Shown here: positions 53,334 through 61,794 of the stretch, piece after piece
Layout: each line of letters starts with the position of its first letter
How positions within the stretch are numbered: position 1 is the first letter of the stretch
Assembly (NCBI RefSeq): GCF_018882095.1
Contig: NZ_JACVPD010000001.1
Location: 434,001-498,000, forward strand
Source of the DNA: Polynucleobacter sp. CS-Odin-A6
GTDB taxonomy: Bacteria > Pseudomonadota > Gammaproteobacteria > Burkholderiales > Burkholderiaceae
Reading direction: 5' to 3'
Length of the DNA: 64,000 bases
Notes under the pieces: model-generated
The model's database searches: none
Told to the model about the DNA's origin: nothing
What the model saw: the letters and a program-made list of their open reading frames with translations, nothing else
Made by a program: the position numbers and the translations under genes

Positions 53334-53888
53334 ATGCGTATGATTACTCTGACACCCAAATTACTAGCCAGCTTTTTTCTAGCCCTCAGCTTGCTTGCTT
53401 GCTCCTCACCAAAGGTGACGCAATATGCTCAAGAGACACCCAAGTTAGATCTCAGCGAATATTTCAATGGCACGATCGATGCCTATGGCATCTTCACTGA
53501 TCGTAGCTGTAGTGTGCAAAAAAGATTTACCGTACTCATGGTTGCTAAGTGGTCAGTAGTCGATGGCAAGAAGACTGGCATCCTCGATGAAAGCTTTGAA
53601 TACTCCGATGGTACAAAACAAAAGCGGATCTGGACTTTGGTGGAGACATCGCCTGGCAAGTACATTGGTACTGCAGACGATGTGGTTGGCGAAGCTATTG
53701 GAGAGTCTTCGGGTAATGCCTTAAATTGGGCTTACACGCTGGCATTACCAGTAGACAAATCGATTTACCATGTGCAATTCGATGATTGGATGTACCTCAT
53801 GACCCCTAAGGTCATGATCAATAAAGCCAAGATGAGTAAATTTGGCATTGATCTTGGTGAAGTGACCTTGAGTTTTTATAAGCGCTAA
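53334..53888 (+). CDS. DUF3833 lipoprotein
   Basis: 184 residues. Lipobox in LALSLLACSS, then LDLSEYFNGTIDAYGIFTDRS, FTVLMVAKWSV and DDWMYLMTPKVMINKAKMSKFG, the DUF3833 pattern. Beta-rich envelope lipoprotein of unknown function, typical of photo-oxidative (ChrR/sigma-E-type) gene sets in other proteobacteria. It is directly adjacent to the chalcone-isomerase-like gene. Confidence 0.88.
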   Translation: MRMITLTPKLLASFFLALSLLACSSPKVTQYAQETPKLDLSEYFNGTIDAYGIFTDRSCSVQKRFTVLMVAKWSVVDGKKTGILDESFEYSDGTKQKRIWTLVETSPGKYIGTADDVVGEAIGESSGNALNWAYTLALPVDKSIYHVQFDDWMYLMTPKVMINKAKMSKFGIDLGEVTLSFYKR

Positions 53889-53891
53889 TAT

Positions 53892-53942
53892 ATGACTAAG
53901 CAGTTTTCTATGCCCATCTATCAAGCAGGAACTCACGCTTGA
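53892..53942 (+). CDS. Possible 16-aa leader ORF before the Fe-S photolyase
   Basis: A 17-codon reading frame (MTKQFSMPIYQAGTHA, then stop) ends with TGA overlapping the TTG start of the photolyase gene (TTGA). It could couple translation to the non-ATG start. It has no strong ribosome-binding site, and a chance ORF is equally possible. Confidence 0.3.
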   Translation: MTKQFSMPIYQAGTHA

Positions 53943-55465
53943 AAAAGCTCATATTGATTTTGGGCGACCAACTGAATCTGGACAGCTCTGCTTTAGAGGA
54001 TGTTGATGTTGCAGTAGATGAAATCGTGATGGTTGAGTCGGCTCACGAGGCTCAGCATGTTCAGTCTCATAAGGCACGCATTGCATTATTTTTATCAGCG
54101 ATGCGTCATTTTGCCGAACAGCTCAAGAGCCAAGGTCTTCCTCTAACATACATTCAGCATTCACCTAAAACGATTGTTGAGGTGCTGAGAGACAAAATCG
54201 TTGAGGGTAAATTTACCCATCTGATTTGCGTAGAGCCTGGTGAGTGGCGTCTCAAAAAGAACTTTGAAGATTTGGCCGCGGAGTTGAATATTGCCTTAGA
54301 GATGCGTCTTGATAATCATTTTTATTGCACCCATGCTGACTTTAGAGACTGGGTTGCGAAGAAAAAAGAATTACGACTCGAGTATTTTTACAGACTCATG
54401 CGGAAAACGCATGGCATTTTGATTGACTCAGAAGGTAATCCAGAAGGCGGTCAATGGAATTTCGATCGTGACAATCGCAAACCCTTCCCGAAAAAAGGCC
54501 CTGGTTTAATTCCGCCTCCAGAATTATTCAAGCCCGATGCGATTACTGCGGCAGTTCTGCTTGAAGTTGAGGAGCGATATGCAGACCATCCTGGGTCGCT
54601 CGCGCATTTTCTGTGGCCTGTTACCCGCAGCCAAGCCCTGCAAGCATTAGAAGGGTTTGTTGAGCATCGTCTAGCAACGTTTGGGATATATGAAGATGCA
54701 ATGTGGACTGATACTCCTTTTGGATGGCACTCCTTACTTTCAAGCGCTCTCAATCTCAAGCTTCTCAATCCCAGAGAAGTGATTGCGGCAGTATTGCTGG
54801 CTTGGAAAAAATATGACCTTGAGCTGGCAACCGTGGAGGGGTTCATTCGGCAAATTGTCGGTTGGCGAGAATTTGTGCGTGGGATGTACTACCTCGATAT
54901 GCCGCAAATGGCGCTGGATAATTATTACGATCATCAGAATGCATTGCCCGCCTGGTATTGGACTGGCAAAACCCAGATGAAGTGTATGCAGGAATCAATT
55001 GGACAGACGTTGCAGTACGGCTATGCCCATCATATTCAGCGATTAATGGTGACTGGAAACTTTGCACTGCTCGCAGAAATCTTGCCTCAGGAGGTCTGTG
55101 ACTGGTACTTGGCTATTTATATTGATGCGATTGAGTGGGTGGAGCTGCCCAATACTGCTGGTATGGCCCTCTTTGCGAGTGGAGGGCGATTTACTAGTAA
55201 GCCCTATATTGCCAGTGGCGCCTACATTAAGCGCATGAGTAATTATTGCGGGTCTTGCCAATATAAGCCCGATATCCGGTTTGGGGAGGGTGCATGCCCC
55301 GTTACCAATCTCTATTGGAACTTTTTGATCAAGCACCGCCCTCAATTTGAGGCAAGCCCCCGTACCCGCTTGATGACCGCCAATTTATCCCGCATTAGCG
55401 ATGCAGATCAGCAGGCCATTCAGGTTCATGCCAAAGGCCTACTTGGGGACTTAAACTCCCTATAA
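53939..55465 (+). CDS. Iron-sulfur bacterial cryptochrome/(6-4) photolyase (FeS-BCP, PhrB/CryB type)
   Basis: 508 residues from a TTG start (no in-frame ATG nearby; AGGA about 9 bases upstream). N-terminal LILGDQLNLDSSAL is the FeS-BCP signature. Cys349, Cys437, Cys440 and Cys453 correspond, offset by one, to the 4Fe-4S ligands Cys350, 438, 441 and 454 of Agrobacterium PhrB. The family repairs (6-4) photoproducts or acts as a blue-light regulator (CryB) of photosynthesis genes in Rhodobacter. A second photolyase-type gene in the same 6 kb as the CRY-DASH. Confidence 0.93.
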   Translation: MKKLILILGDQLNLDSSALEDVDVAVDEIVMVESAHEAQHVQSHKARIALFLSAMRHFAEQLKSQGLPLTYIQHSPKTIVEVLRDKIVEGKFTHLICVEPGEWRLKKNFEDLAAELNIALEMRLDNHFYCTHADFRDWVAKKKELRLEYFYRLMRKTHGILIDSEGNPEGGQWNFDRDNRKPFPKKGPGLIPPPELFKPDAITAAVLLEVEERYADHPGSLAHFLWPVTRSQALQALEGFVEHRLATFGIYEDAMWTDTPFGWHSLLSSALNLKLLNPREVIAAVLLAWKKYDLELATVEGFIRQIVGWREFVRGMYYLDMPQMALDNYYDHQNALPAWYWTGKTQMKCMQESIGQTLQYGYAHHIQRLMVTGNFALLAEILPQEVCDWYLAIYIDAIEWVELPNTAGMALFASGGRFTSKPYIASGAYIKRMSNYCGSCQYKPDIRFGEGACPVTNLYWNFLIKHRPQFEASPRTRLMTANLSRISDADQQAIQVHAKGLLGDLNSL

Positions 55466-55492
55466 TGGCTTGATTACTCCTTAAGGCCGTAC

Positions 55493-55517
55493 TGACACAT
55501 TCTGGCAATTTGTGTCA
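55493..55517. promoter_or_regulatory. Inverted repeat upstream of the DUF2452 gene
   Basis: TGACACA (55493-55499) and TGTGTCA (55511-55517) form a perfect 7-bp inverted repeat with an 11-base spacer, 37 bp before the ATG at 55555. It could be an operator or an RNA hairpin. There is no T tract directly after it. The regulator is unknown. Confidence 0.5.
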
Positions 55518-55554
55518 CACTTTCCTTAGATAAATTAGTAGGACCCGAATCGCA

Positions 55555-56007
55555 ATGAGAATAGAAGACACCGATCCAGCAAGGCATGCCGCTATTGAAT
55601 ACCCCATGGAAGTGGGCGCCCCGGTATTTGCGCCCATTAAGGTGCTGGAAGAAAAAGACAAAGCAGTCAATGTAGCTCGCCAAAATGCGAAGCTAGAATA
55701 TGACCGCATCATGGAGCAGGCGGAAGTATTGATGAAGCAAGCGCGTTCACTTCAAGCCCGCTTAGATGCCACTGAAATGGTCCACAGTGCTAAATTTAGC
55801 TTTAATCCTCTCCATGGCAAAACATATCATCTGTACTTCGACAGTCGTATTGGTACTAATGTGTTGATTCAAAATGGCCCTGATCAGTGGACTTGCGGTA
55901 TTCCTGATGCTTGGACTTATGCCATGGCTGTCAAAAAGCTAGGGGATAGTACTTGGGCGATCGTTGAGGATGACGAGGTTCCATCCTCTTCGCTTGCAGT
56001 AAGATAA
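55555..56007 (+). CDS. DUF2452 family protein
   Basis: 150 residues. YDRIMEQAEVLMKQARSLQARLDATEMVHSAKFSFNPLHGKTYHLYFD is the DUF2452-type core by pattern (quoted here only as YDRIMEQAEVLM and FNPLHGKTYHLYFD). Soluble, no signal. Function unknown. Followed 29 bases later by the quinone-oxidoreductase gene. Confidence 0.82.
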   Translation: MRIEDTDPARHAAIEYPMEVGAPVFAPIKVLEEKDKAVNVARQNAKLEYDRIMEQAEVLMKQARSLQARLDATEMVHSAKFSFNPLHGKTYHLYFDSRIGTNVLIQNGPDQWTCGIPDAWTYAMAVKKLGDSTWAIVEDDEVPSSSLAVR

Positions 56008-56036
56008 TTTTTTACATAAAAATAATAAGGTGACTT

Positions 56037-57017
56037 GTGACAACTGCTCGAATGGTTAGTCTTACAGAACTCGGCAATGCCGACGTAATTAAATTAATTG
56101 ATAAAGAATTGCCTGCTCCCGCCAAAGGTGAAGTGCAGCTTCGTCAAACAGCGATTGGTTTTAACTTCATCGATGTCTATCAACGATCGGGCGTTTATCC
56201 ATTAGAAATGCCTACAGGCTTAGGCCACGAAGCTGTTGGTGTGGTTGAGGTCTTAGGTGAAGGCGTAACGCGATTTAAGGTAGGTGATCGGGTGATGTAT
56301 ATGAATGCCGGTATTGGGGCGTATGCGAGTGCTCGCAATGTGGCAGTTGATAAATTAGTATCCGTTCCAGATGCCGTCTCTGATGAAGTGGCTGCTGCCG
56401 TATTCTTCAAGGCGATGACTGCGCAATATTTAGTCCAAAAAACATACCCCGTGAAATCTGGTGATGTGGTTTTGGTACATGCCGCTGCTGGTGGTGTTGG
56501 TCAAATCCTAGCTGGTTGGGCAAAGTCCTTAGGCGCTTTTGTGGTTGGTACGGTAGGCTCTGAAGCTAAATTTGCTGCAGCGAAAGAGGCGGGATGTGAT
56601 GCCGTGGTTGATTATTCAAAGCCAAATTGGGTTGAAGAATTTCTTAAAGCGACTGGTGGTCGTAAGGCCAATGTGGTTTATGACTCTGTCGCTAAAACCA
56701 CTTTCTTGGGCTCGCTTGACTGTACTGCTCCTTTTGGCATGGTTGCTTTGTTTGGTGCAGCCTCAGGTCCAGCCCCAGAGATTCAGCCAGAGATTCTAAA
56801 TAAGAAGGGTTGCCTCTTCTTGACCAGACCTTCAGTATTTCCACATAACGCCACCCCTGAGCTTCTCCAAGAAAATGCCCGCGCGGTATTTGATGCGATT
56901 GCTCAAGGCCGTGTAAAAGTGCAGATCGGCGCTAAATTTACTCTTGAGCAAGCTGCTGAGGCGCATAAGGCCGCAGAGGGAAGAAAAGTTGCTGGTGCGA
57001 TTGTGATAATTCCTTAA
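56037..57017 (+). CDS. NADPH:quinone oxidoreductase (zeta-crystallin-like, Qor)
   Basis: 326 residues, MDR superfamily without the catalytic zinc motifs. GTG start with AAGG 7 bases upstream. FNFIDVYQRSGVYP, LGHEAVGVVEVLGEG, and VLVHAAAGGVGQILAGWAKSLGA (NADPH-binding region) identify the quinone-reductase branch. It reduces quinones or enones to limit redox cycling. A strong terminator follows. Confidence 0.92.
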   Translation: MTTARMVSLTELGNADVIKLIDKELPAPAKGEVQLRQTAIGFNFIDVYQRSGVYPLEMPTGLGHEAVGVVEVLGEGVTRFKVGDRVMYMNAGIGAYASARNVAVDKLVSVPDAVSDEVAAAVFFKAMTAQYLVQKTYPVKSGDVVLVHAAAGGVGQILAGWAKSLGAFVVGTVGSEAKFAAAKEAGCDAVVDYSKPNWVEEFLKATGGRKANVVYDSVAKTTFLGSLDCTAPFGMVALFGAASGPAPEIQPEILNKKGCLFLTRPSVFPHNATPELLQENARAVFDAIAQGRVKVQIGAKFTLEQAAEAHKAAEGRKVAGAIVIIP

Positions 57018-57052
57018 CAACAGCTGTCGAGCTATCGACATGCTTGATGATT

Positions 57053-57077
57053 AGCCCCGCTCTGGCGGGGCTTTTTT
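57053..57077 (+). terminator. Rho-independent terminator after the quinone oxidoreductase gene
   Basis: An 8-bp GC-rich stem pairs AGCCCCGC (57053-57060) with GCGGGGCT (57065-57072) around a TCTG loop, followed by a T run to 57077. It closes the plus-strand DUF2452-qor unit. Confidence 0.93.
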
Positions 57078-57162
57078 ATTACCAATTAATGTCACAACTA
57101 GTCACACTTATAGTCAACCCGACTGTAGAATGAAATGGACGCTTTGATGTCTACCTAGAAAG

Positions 57163-57579
57163 ATGCATATGAACTATTTCATTAAGTCTCTTCTGACTGC
57201 AACCTACTGTATTTTTTGCTCAGTAGTGTTTGCACAAATTCCAGATACGCAATATTCCCAAGGAATTTCTTATGTTTCTGGTGGGGTGGGCGAGGGGGAG
57301 TCACAGGCTATTTTGGACGAAGCACAGCGATGGCCCTTATTGCTTGAGCTTTCTCAGTTAGAAAGAGGTAGGGGCGTGTGGATTTTTGGTGCCACGATCC
57401 AGATTCTGAATACGCAAAATCAGATCATCTTTGATGCCCAGGCTAATGGCCCCTACATCCTAATTAACTTACCTGTGGGCAATTATCAGATTGCAGCAAC
57501 TTACCAGGGAGTTGTTCAGAAGAAATCAGTCAACATCAAGTCTACAGCCTCGCATAAGATCAATCTCTTTTGGCAGTAG
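57163..57579 (+). CDS. Exported protein with carboxypeptidase-regulatory-like repeat
   Basis: 138 residues from the ATG at 57163 (57169 also possible), with a signal peptide ending near VVFAQ. The C-terminal ~65 residues (FGATIQILNTQNQIIFDAQANG, LPVGNYQIAATYQG, given here as short fragments) resemble the beta-sandwich carboxypeptidase-regulatory-like fold. Periplasmic or surface exposed. No function recognised. Confidence 0.75.
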   Translation: MHMNYFIKSLLTATYCIFCSVVFAQIPDTQYSQGISYVSGGVGEGESQAILDEAQRWPLLLELSQLERGRGVWIFGATIQILNTQNQIIFDAQANGPYILINLPVGNYQIAATYQGVVQKKSVNIKSTASHKINLFWQ

Positions 57580-57699
57580 TTTTAGCGAACGTCATTGTCT
57601 GTAAATTGATGCAGCGCCGTATAAAATAACTTCGAAACTCACTTCGCTTTTCTCAGCTATAGTTTGACAAGATAAATTACTCATTCATTGGAAATAACA

Positions 57700-58557
57700 A
57701 TGCGTACTCATTTTTTTGCAGACTCTTTGATAGCAGGCATCATTTCCACATTGCTATTGAGTCCTGTGGCTTTTGCACAAACTCCGGCAAGCAGTAAAGC
57801 GAGTCTTCAAGGTAGTTCTGAACTACTCTGGTTGGGCCAGGCTGGATTTCGAATCAAGAGCCCCAATGGCAAGATGATTTTGATTGATCCCTGGATTACT
57901 GGCGGCCCCAAAACACCGCCCATGTATAAAAATGACTTGGCAGCGATTGGGTCGATTGATTTGTTGTTGGTAACTCATGCACACGTGGATCATATTGGTG
58001 ATGCCCCAGCGCTTGCCAAGATGAACAATACCAAATTGTATGGTCCAGCAGATATGGTGACCCCCCTCATTACTTTGGGGATATTGCCTGCTGACCTTGG
58101 TCATCGATTTAATAAGACCGGTCGAGTAACGCCCCTGCCTGGTATCAAGGTCACTGCTGTTCAAGCGGAACATTCTTCTTTATTGGTTTGGAAAAATCCA
58201 GCCACTGACAAAATGGAATCCCATCCCGCTGGTGAGGCAATGGGCTACATCATTGAGCTAGAGAATGGTTTCAAAATCTGGCATATGGGCGATACCGGAC
58301 TCTTTGGTGATATGAAGTTTATTTCTGAGCACTACAAGCCAGATTTGGTATTAATTCCGATTGGTGGGAATTTCACAATGGCTCCTGATGATGCTGCCTT
58401 TGCTTTGCGTACCTGGGTGAAGCCAAAGATGGTCATCCCTATGCACTACAACTCTAACCCGATGACTAAGGGTACCTTGGCTGAGTTTCAGGAGGCGATG
58501 AAGGGTAGCCTAATCAAAATTATTCCTATGACTGAAGGCGAAACAATTCAGTTTTAA
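57700..58557 (+). CDS. Exported metallo-beta-lactamase-fold hydrolase (UPF0173-like)
   Basis: 285 residues from the ATG at 57700, with a signal peptide (cleavage near VAFAQ); a TTG at 57688 is upstream but less likely. Zinc motifs: LVTHAHVDHIGDAP (HxHxDH), AEHSS and HMGDTGLFG, and the late PMHYN His. Closest pattern is UPF0173/UlaG-like metal-dependent hydrolases. Substrate unknown. A periplasmic location is unusual for this subgroup. Confidence 0.88.
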   Translation: MRTHFFADSLIAGIISTLLLSPVAFAQTPASSKASLQGSSELLWLGQAGFRIKSPNGKMILIDPWITGGPKTPPMYKNDLAAIGSIDLLLVTHAHVDHIGDAPALAKMNNTKLYGPADMVTPLITLGILPADLGHRFNKTGRVTPLPGIKVTAVQAEHSSLLVWKNPATDKMESHPAGEAMGYIIELENGFKIWHMGDTGLFGDMKFISEHYKPDLVLIPIGGNFTMAPDDAAFALRTWVKPKMVIPMHYNSNPMTKGTLAEFQEAMKGSLIKIIPMTEGETIQF

Positions 58558-58598
58558 TTCTTGAATTCTTTAATGATGTTGAGTGGAAATCTTTTGTG

Positions 58599-59348
58599 AT
58601 GGATATTTCTCCTGAAGTAAGGGCGCAGCTTGCTCCCAACGGCGTTCTATTTGCCTCAGTGTATTTAGGGAACTTCCTATTGGTGACTGGTGAATCAACT
58701 AGCGGTGAGCCGATGGGGATAGCGCCTGATATCTGCCGCGCGATTGCGGAGCGTTTGGGTGTGGAGTTGAACTTGAGGGGCTTCAAGACCCAGGAAGAGG
58801 TTGTGGATTCAGCGGCCTCTGGCCAGTGCGGAATCGCATTGGTTGGCTCTGATCCAGCTCGTGCTCAGCGAGTGACATTTACACCCGCCTATGTGGAGCT
58901 GGAAGCAAGCTACTTGGTTCCAGCTGGATCATCGATTGTGAATGTGGAGCAGGTAGATCAACCAGGCATTCGGATTGCTTCCTTTTTGAGGAGTGCTTAT
59001 GATCTTTGGTTGCAACGAAACCTGAAGCACGCCACCTTAGTTCATGCCGATAGCGTCATCGCGAGTAATGAGTTATTCGTGCGAGAAAAATTAGATGCAT
59101 TAGCTGGCTTAAAAACGGGACTCGTGACTGCGTCTCAGAGTATTCCTGGGTCGCGAATTTTAGATGGACAATTTACTGGGATTCAGCAGGCCGTTGCTAC
59201 AAAAAAGACTCATCAAGAATCAATTCAATTCTTGAATGCCTGTGTTGAGGAATTTATTCGCTCAGGCCTAGTTGCTGCTTTAATACAGAAACATCAAGTA
59301 CAAGGTTTATCCGTTGCGCCAATAGTAAAACGATCACCAGAAATTTAA
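58599..59348 (+). CDS. Solute-binding protein family 3-like, without signal peptide
   Basis: About 249 residues (a GTG at 58596 gives one more). It has GEPMGIAPDICRAIAERLGVEL, RVTFTPAYVELEASYLV and ARAQRVTF patterns of amino-acid ABC-transporter binding proteins (SBP_bac_3), but no signal peptide or lipobox. It may be a cytosolic binding or enzymatic relative (such as a cyclohexadienyl-dehydratase-like protein) or use a start not seen. The next gene, a Bug protein, begins 2 bases after its stop. Confidence 0.8.
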   Translation: MDISPEVRAQLAPNGVLFASVYLGNFLLVTGESTSGEPMGIAPDICRAIAERLGVELNLRGFKTQEEVVDSAASGQCGIALVGSDPARAQRVTFTPAYVELEASYLVPAGSSIVNVEQVDQPGIRIASFLRSAYDLWLQRNLKHATLVHADSVIASNELFVREKLDALAGLKTGLVTASQSIPGSRILDGQFTGIQQAVATKKTHQESIQFLNACVEEFIRSGLVAALIQKHQVQGLSVAPIVKRSPEI

Positions 59349-59349
59349 G

Positions 59350-60321
59350 ATGAAAAAAATTGTATCTACATTTATTTTAGGACTCGGCTTATTGAGTTAT
59401 CAGGCGGTTTTTGCTCAGACTGATAGTTACCCCAATCGTCAAATCAAGATCATTTCACCATTTGCCACCGGTGGAATTGCAGATGGCTTCTCGCGGATTA
59501 TTGCTCAAGGATTGAGTGAGGCTTATGGCCAACCCGTCATTGTCGAGAATAAGACGGGTGGCGGAGGCAATATTGGCGCAGATTTTGTTGCTAAATCCCC
59601 TGCGGATGGCTACACGCTGATCATGGGCAGTATTGGCACTCATGCTGTTAATCCCTATCTCGTGAAGAATATGCCTTATGACCCTTTTAAAGACTTTGTA
59701 CCTGTAGCTTTTGTATTGGATGCAGAGGGTTTAATGGCCGTGAATCCCAGTCTGCCCGTCAAAAATGTGAGTGAGCTGATTGCTTATGTCAAAGCGAATC
59801 CAGGAAAAGTATCTTATGGTTCAGGTGGTATTGGCACTGCAAGTAATTTGGCCGGCGAATTGTTTAATCTCACTGCCAAAATTGATATGACTCATATTCC
59901 TTATAAGGGTAACGCTTTAGCCATCACGGATTTAATCGGCGGGCAAACCCAAGTCATGTTTGCTACGATGCCAACGATTCTTCCCTATGTGAAAAGTGAT
60001 AAATTGCGCGGTCTAGCAGTAACAGGGGCAACACGAGACCCATCTATGCCAGATTTACCCAGTATTAGCGAAACTCTGCCTGGATTCGATGTCAAAAACT
60101 GGATTGGTCTATTTGCTCCTGCAGGCACACCGCCAGCTATCGTGAAAAAGTTATATGCCGAAGTCAATAAAATCATGATGCAGTCCGTGGTTCAAAAAAA
60201 GCTCGAGTCTGAGGGGGCCAAGTATTACGCTATGACCCCTGAAGCTTTTGGGGCTTTCCAGAAGAAAGAGTCCGTTCGTTGGGGCAAGATTATTAAAAGT
60301 GCCGGTATTAAGCCTGAATAA
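59350..60321 (+). CDS. Bug-family (tripartite tricarboxylate) solute-binding protein
   Basis: 323 residues with a signal peptide (ending VFAQT). Bug features: YPNRQIKIISPFATGGIADGFSR, VENKTGGGGNIGADFVAK and MTHIPYKGNALAITDLIGG. Paralogue of the Bug protein at 42382-43368. No TctA/TctB in the window. It sits right after a signal-less family-3 binding protein, an uncommon pairing. Confidence 0.92.
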   Translation: MKKIVSTFILGLGLLSYQAVFAQTDSYPNRQIKIISPFATGGIADGFSRIIAQGLSEAYGQPVIVENKTGGGGNIGADFVAKSPADGYTLIMGSIGTHAVNPYLVKNMPYDPFKDFVPVAFVLDAEGLMAVNPSLPVKNVSELIAYVKANPGKVSYGSGGIGTASNLAGELFNLTAKIDMTHIPYKGNALAITDLIGGQTQVMFATMPTILPYVKSDKLRGLAVTGATRDPSMPDLPSISETLPGFDVKNWIGLFAPAGTPPAIVKKLYAEVNKIMMQSVVQKKLESEGAKYYAMTPEAFGAFQKKESVRWGKIIKSAGIKPE

Positions 60322-60414
60322 GGCCTTATGAAGGGCTAAGCTTTTACCCTGGACTCGGCTTATAATTGGCTAAACGATTGAATTAAAAGAAATTTATCAA
60401 TTAAATACTGTTTT

Positions 60415-60467
60415 GGGTGGTTTGATAGTCCTCTGGGGCTCTCAGGCGATGCCTAGGGTGGTTTGAT
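60415..60467. repeat. 12-bp direct repeat upstream of ccmA
   Basis: GGGTGGTTTGAT occurs at 60415-60426 and again at 60456-60467 in the 163-bp spacer between the Bug gene and ccmA; AGGC-GAT-GCCT-like dyad symmetry lies between. Such spaced direct repeats may be regulator-binding half sites for the ccm operon or a duplication relic. Function unknown. Confidence 0.55.
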
Positions 60468-60484
60468 TCAAGCCATTTTTTCTG

Positions 60485-61132
60485 ATGACAGCCATTCACC
60501 CTTCTCACTCAACATCTCCCCATCCGATTCTGGAAGCCCGGGCCATCACTTGTGTGAGGGGCGAGCGGGAACTCTTTTCTGATCTGAATTTACAGGTTTG
60601 TGCTGGTCAATGCCTTCATGTGCGTGGTGAGAATGGGATTGGAAAAACCAGTCTATTGCGGCTATTAACTGGCTTGGCTTCTCCTGAGGTGGGCGACATC
60701 CTTTGGAATGGAAACTCCATTAAAAAAGATTCGTCTGAATACCACAGCCAACTATTATTTTCGGGGCATCGCGATGCCTTGAAAGAGGATTTAACTGCCC
60801 TTGAAAATCTGCGCATGTATGCGGCCATTGATGGCATTGCTATTTCTGAAAAAGAGGCTTTTGCCGCCTTATGGCGCTTTGGCTTAAAGGGGCGCGAAGA
60901 CCTCACGGTCAATTGTTTATCTGCTGGGCAGAAAAAGCGTGTACTGATGGCGCGCATGCTGATACGACGTGCACAGATCTGGATTTTGGATGAGCCCTTC
61001 AATGCGCTGGATACTTCTGCCATGAGTGAGTTACAAGCCTTGATTGGCGAGCATCTTGAGGGCAATGGCTTGGTGGTCCTGACGAGCCATCAAGCACTGT
61101 CAATTTCTGGTCTGCAGGTGTTTGATCTATGA
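60485..61132 (+). CDS. ccmA: Haem exporter ATPase CcmA
   Basis: 215 residues, an ABC ATPase. Walker A GENGIGKTSLLRLL, signature LSAGQKKRVLMAR and Walker B IWILDEPFNALD. With CcmB and CcmC it drives release of haem-loaded CcmE in system I cytochrome c maturation. The ATG overlaps the ccmB gene start region at its 3' end by 4 bases (ATGA). Start of the ccmABCDEF operon, needed for PufC and respiratory cytochromes. Confidence 0.96.
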   Translation: MTAIHPSHSTSPHPILEARAITCVRGERELFSDLNLQVCAGQCLHVRGENGIGKTSLLRLLTGLASPEVGDILWNGNSIKKDSSEYHSQLLFSGHRDALKEDLTALENLRMYAAIDGIAISEKEAFAALWRFGLKGREDLTVNCLSAGQKKRVLMARMLIRRAQIWILDEPFNALDTSAMSELQALIGEHLEGNGLVVLTSHQALSISGLQVFDL

Positions 61133-61794
61133 ATCCCTTGATTACCATCATTCATCGCGATCTATTGCTCGTGATGCGCCGTAAGAGTGAAGTCTTGACG
61201 GCATTGTTTTTCTTTGTGATCGTCACTAGCCTATTCCCGCTCGGAATCGGTGCCGATCCCAACTTATTAAGAAAGATTGCCCCTGGGGTGATTTGGGTGG
61301 CTGCTTTACTGTCGACGTTACTGGGATTGCAGCGCATGTTTGCAGCCGACTATGCTGATGGTACTTTAGAGCAACTCGTTTTATCCCCGAACACCTTCAC
61401 CACATTGGTATTTGGCAAGATTGTGGCTCATTGGTTGGTGTGCGGGCTTCCATTAGTCTTGCTGGCGCCCGTGATTGGCATTCAGTTTGATTTAGATGCT
61501 TCTTCATTAGGGATATTGATGGCAGTACTGCTATTGGGAACCCCTGTTTTATCATTATTGGGCTCGATTGGAGCGGCGCTTACCCTAGGGGTGAGGGGTG
61601 GCAGCGTTTTGATGAGTCTGCTGGTTTTGCCCCTATATATTCCCGTATTGATTTTTGGTGCTGGCGCCGTCTATGCCAATAGTGAAGGTTTGGATATCAC
61701 CGGACATTTTTCCTTGCTAGGCGCTTTATTCATTTTGGCGTTAGCATTTGTACCTTGGGTTAGTGCTAACGCTGTCAAGATTGCCATTGAATGA
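61129..61794 (+). CDS. ccmB: Haem exporter permease CcmB
   Basis: 221 residues, six membrane helices. It has FFFVIVTSLFPLGIGADPNLLRKIAPGVIWVAALLS-type CcmB residues (short fragments FPLGIGADPNLL and APGVIWVAALLS) and FAADYADGTLEQLVLSP. It is coupled by 4-base overlaps to ccmA and ccmC. Confidence 0.95.
   Translation: MNPLITIIHRDLLLVMRRKSEVLTALFFFVIVTSLFPLGIGADPNLLRKIAPGVIWVAALLSTLLGLQRMFAADYADGTLEQLVLSPNTFTTLVFGKIVAHWLVCGLPLVLLAPVIGIQFDLDASSLGILMAVLLLGTPVLSLLGSIGAALTLGVRGGSVLMSLLVLPLYIPVLIFGAGAVYANSEGLDITGHFSLLGALFILALAFVPWVSANAVKIAIE

Noticed and set aside
60415..60480. tRNA-like T-arm (GGTTTGATTCAAGCC)
   Set aside because: No TTCGA-type loop and no D-arm, anticodon arm or acceptor stem could be built around it.
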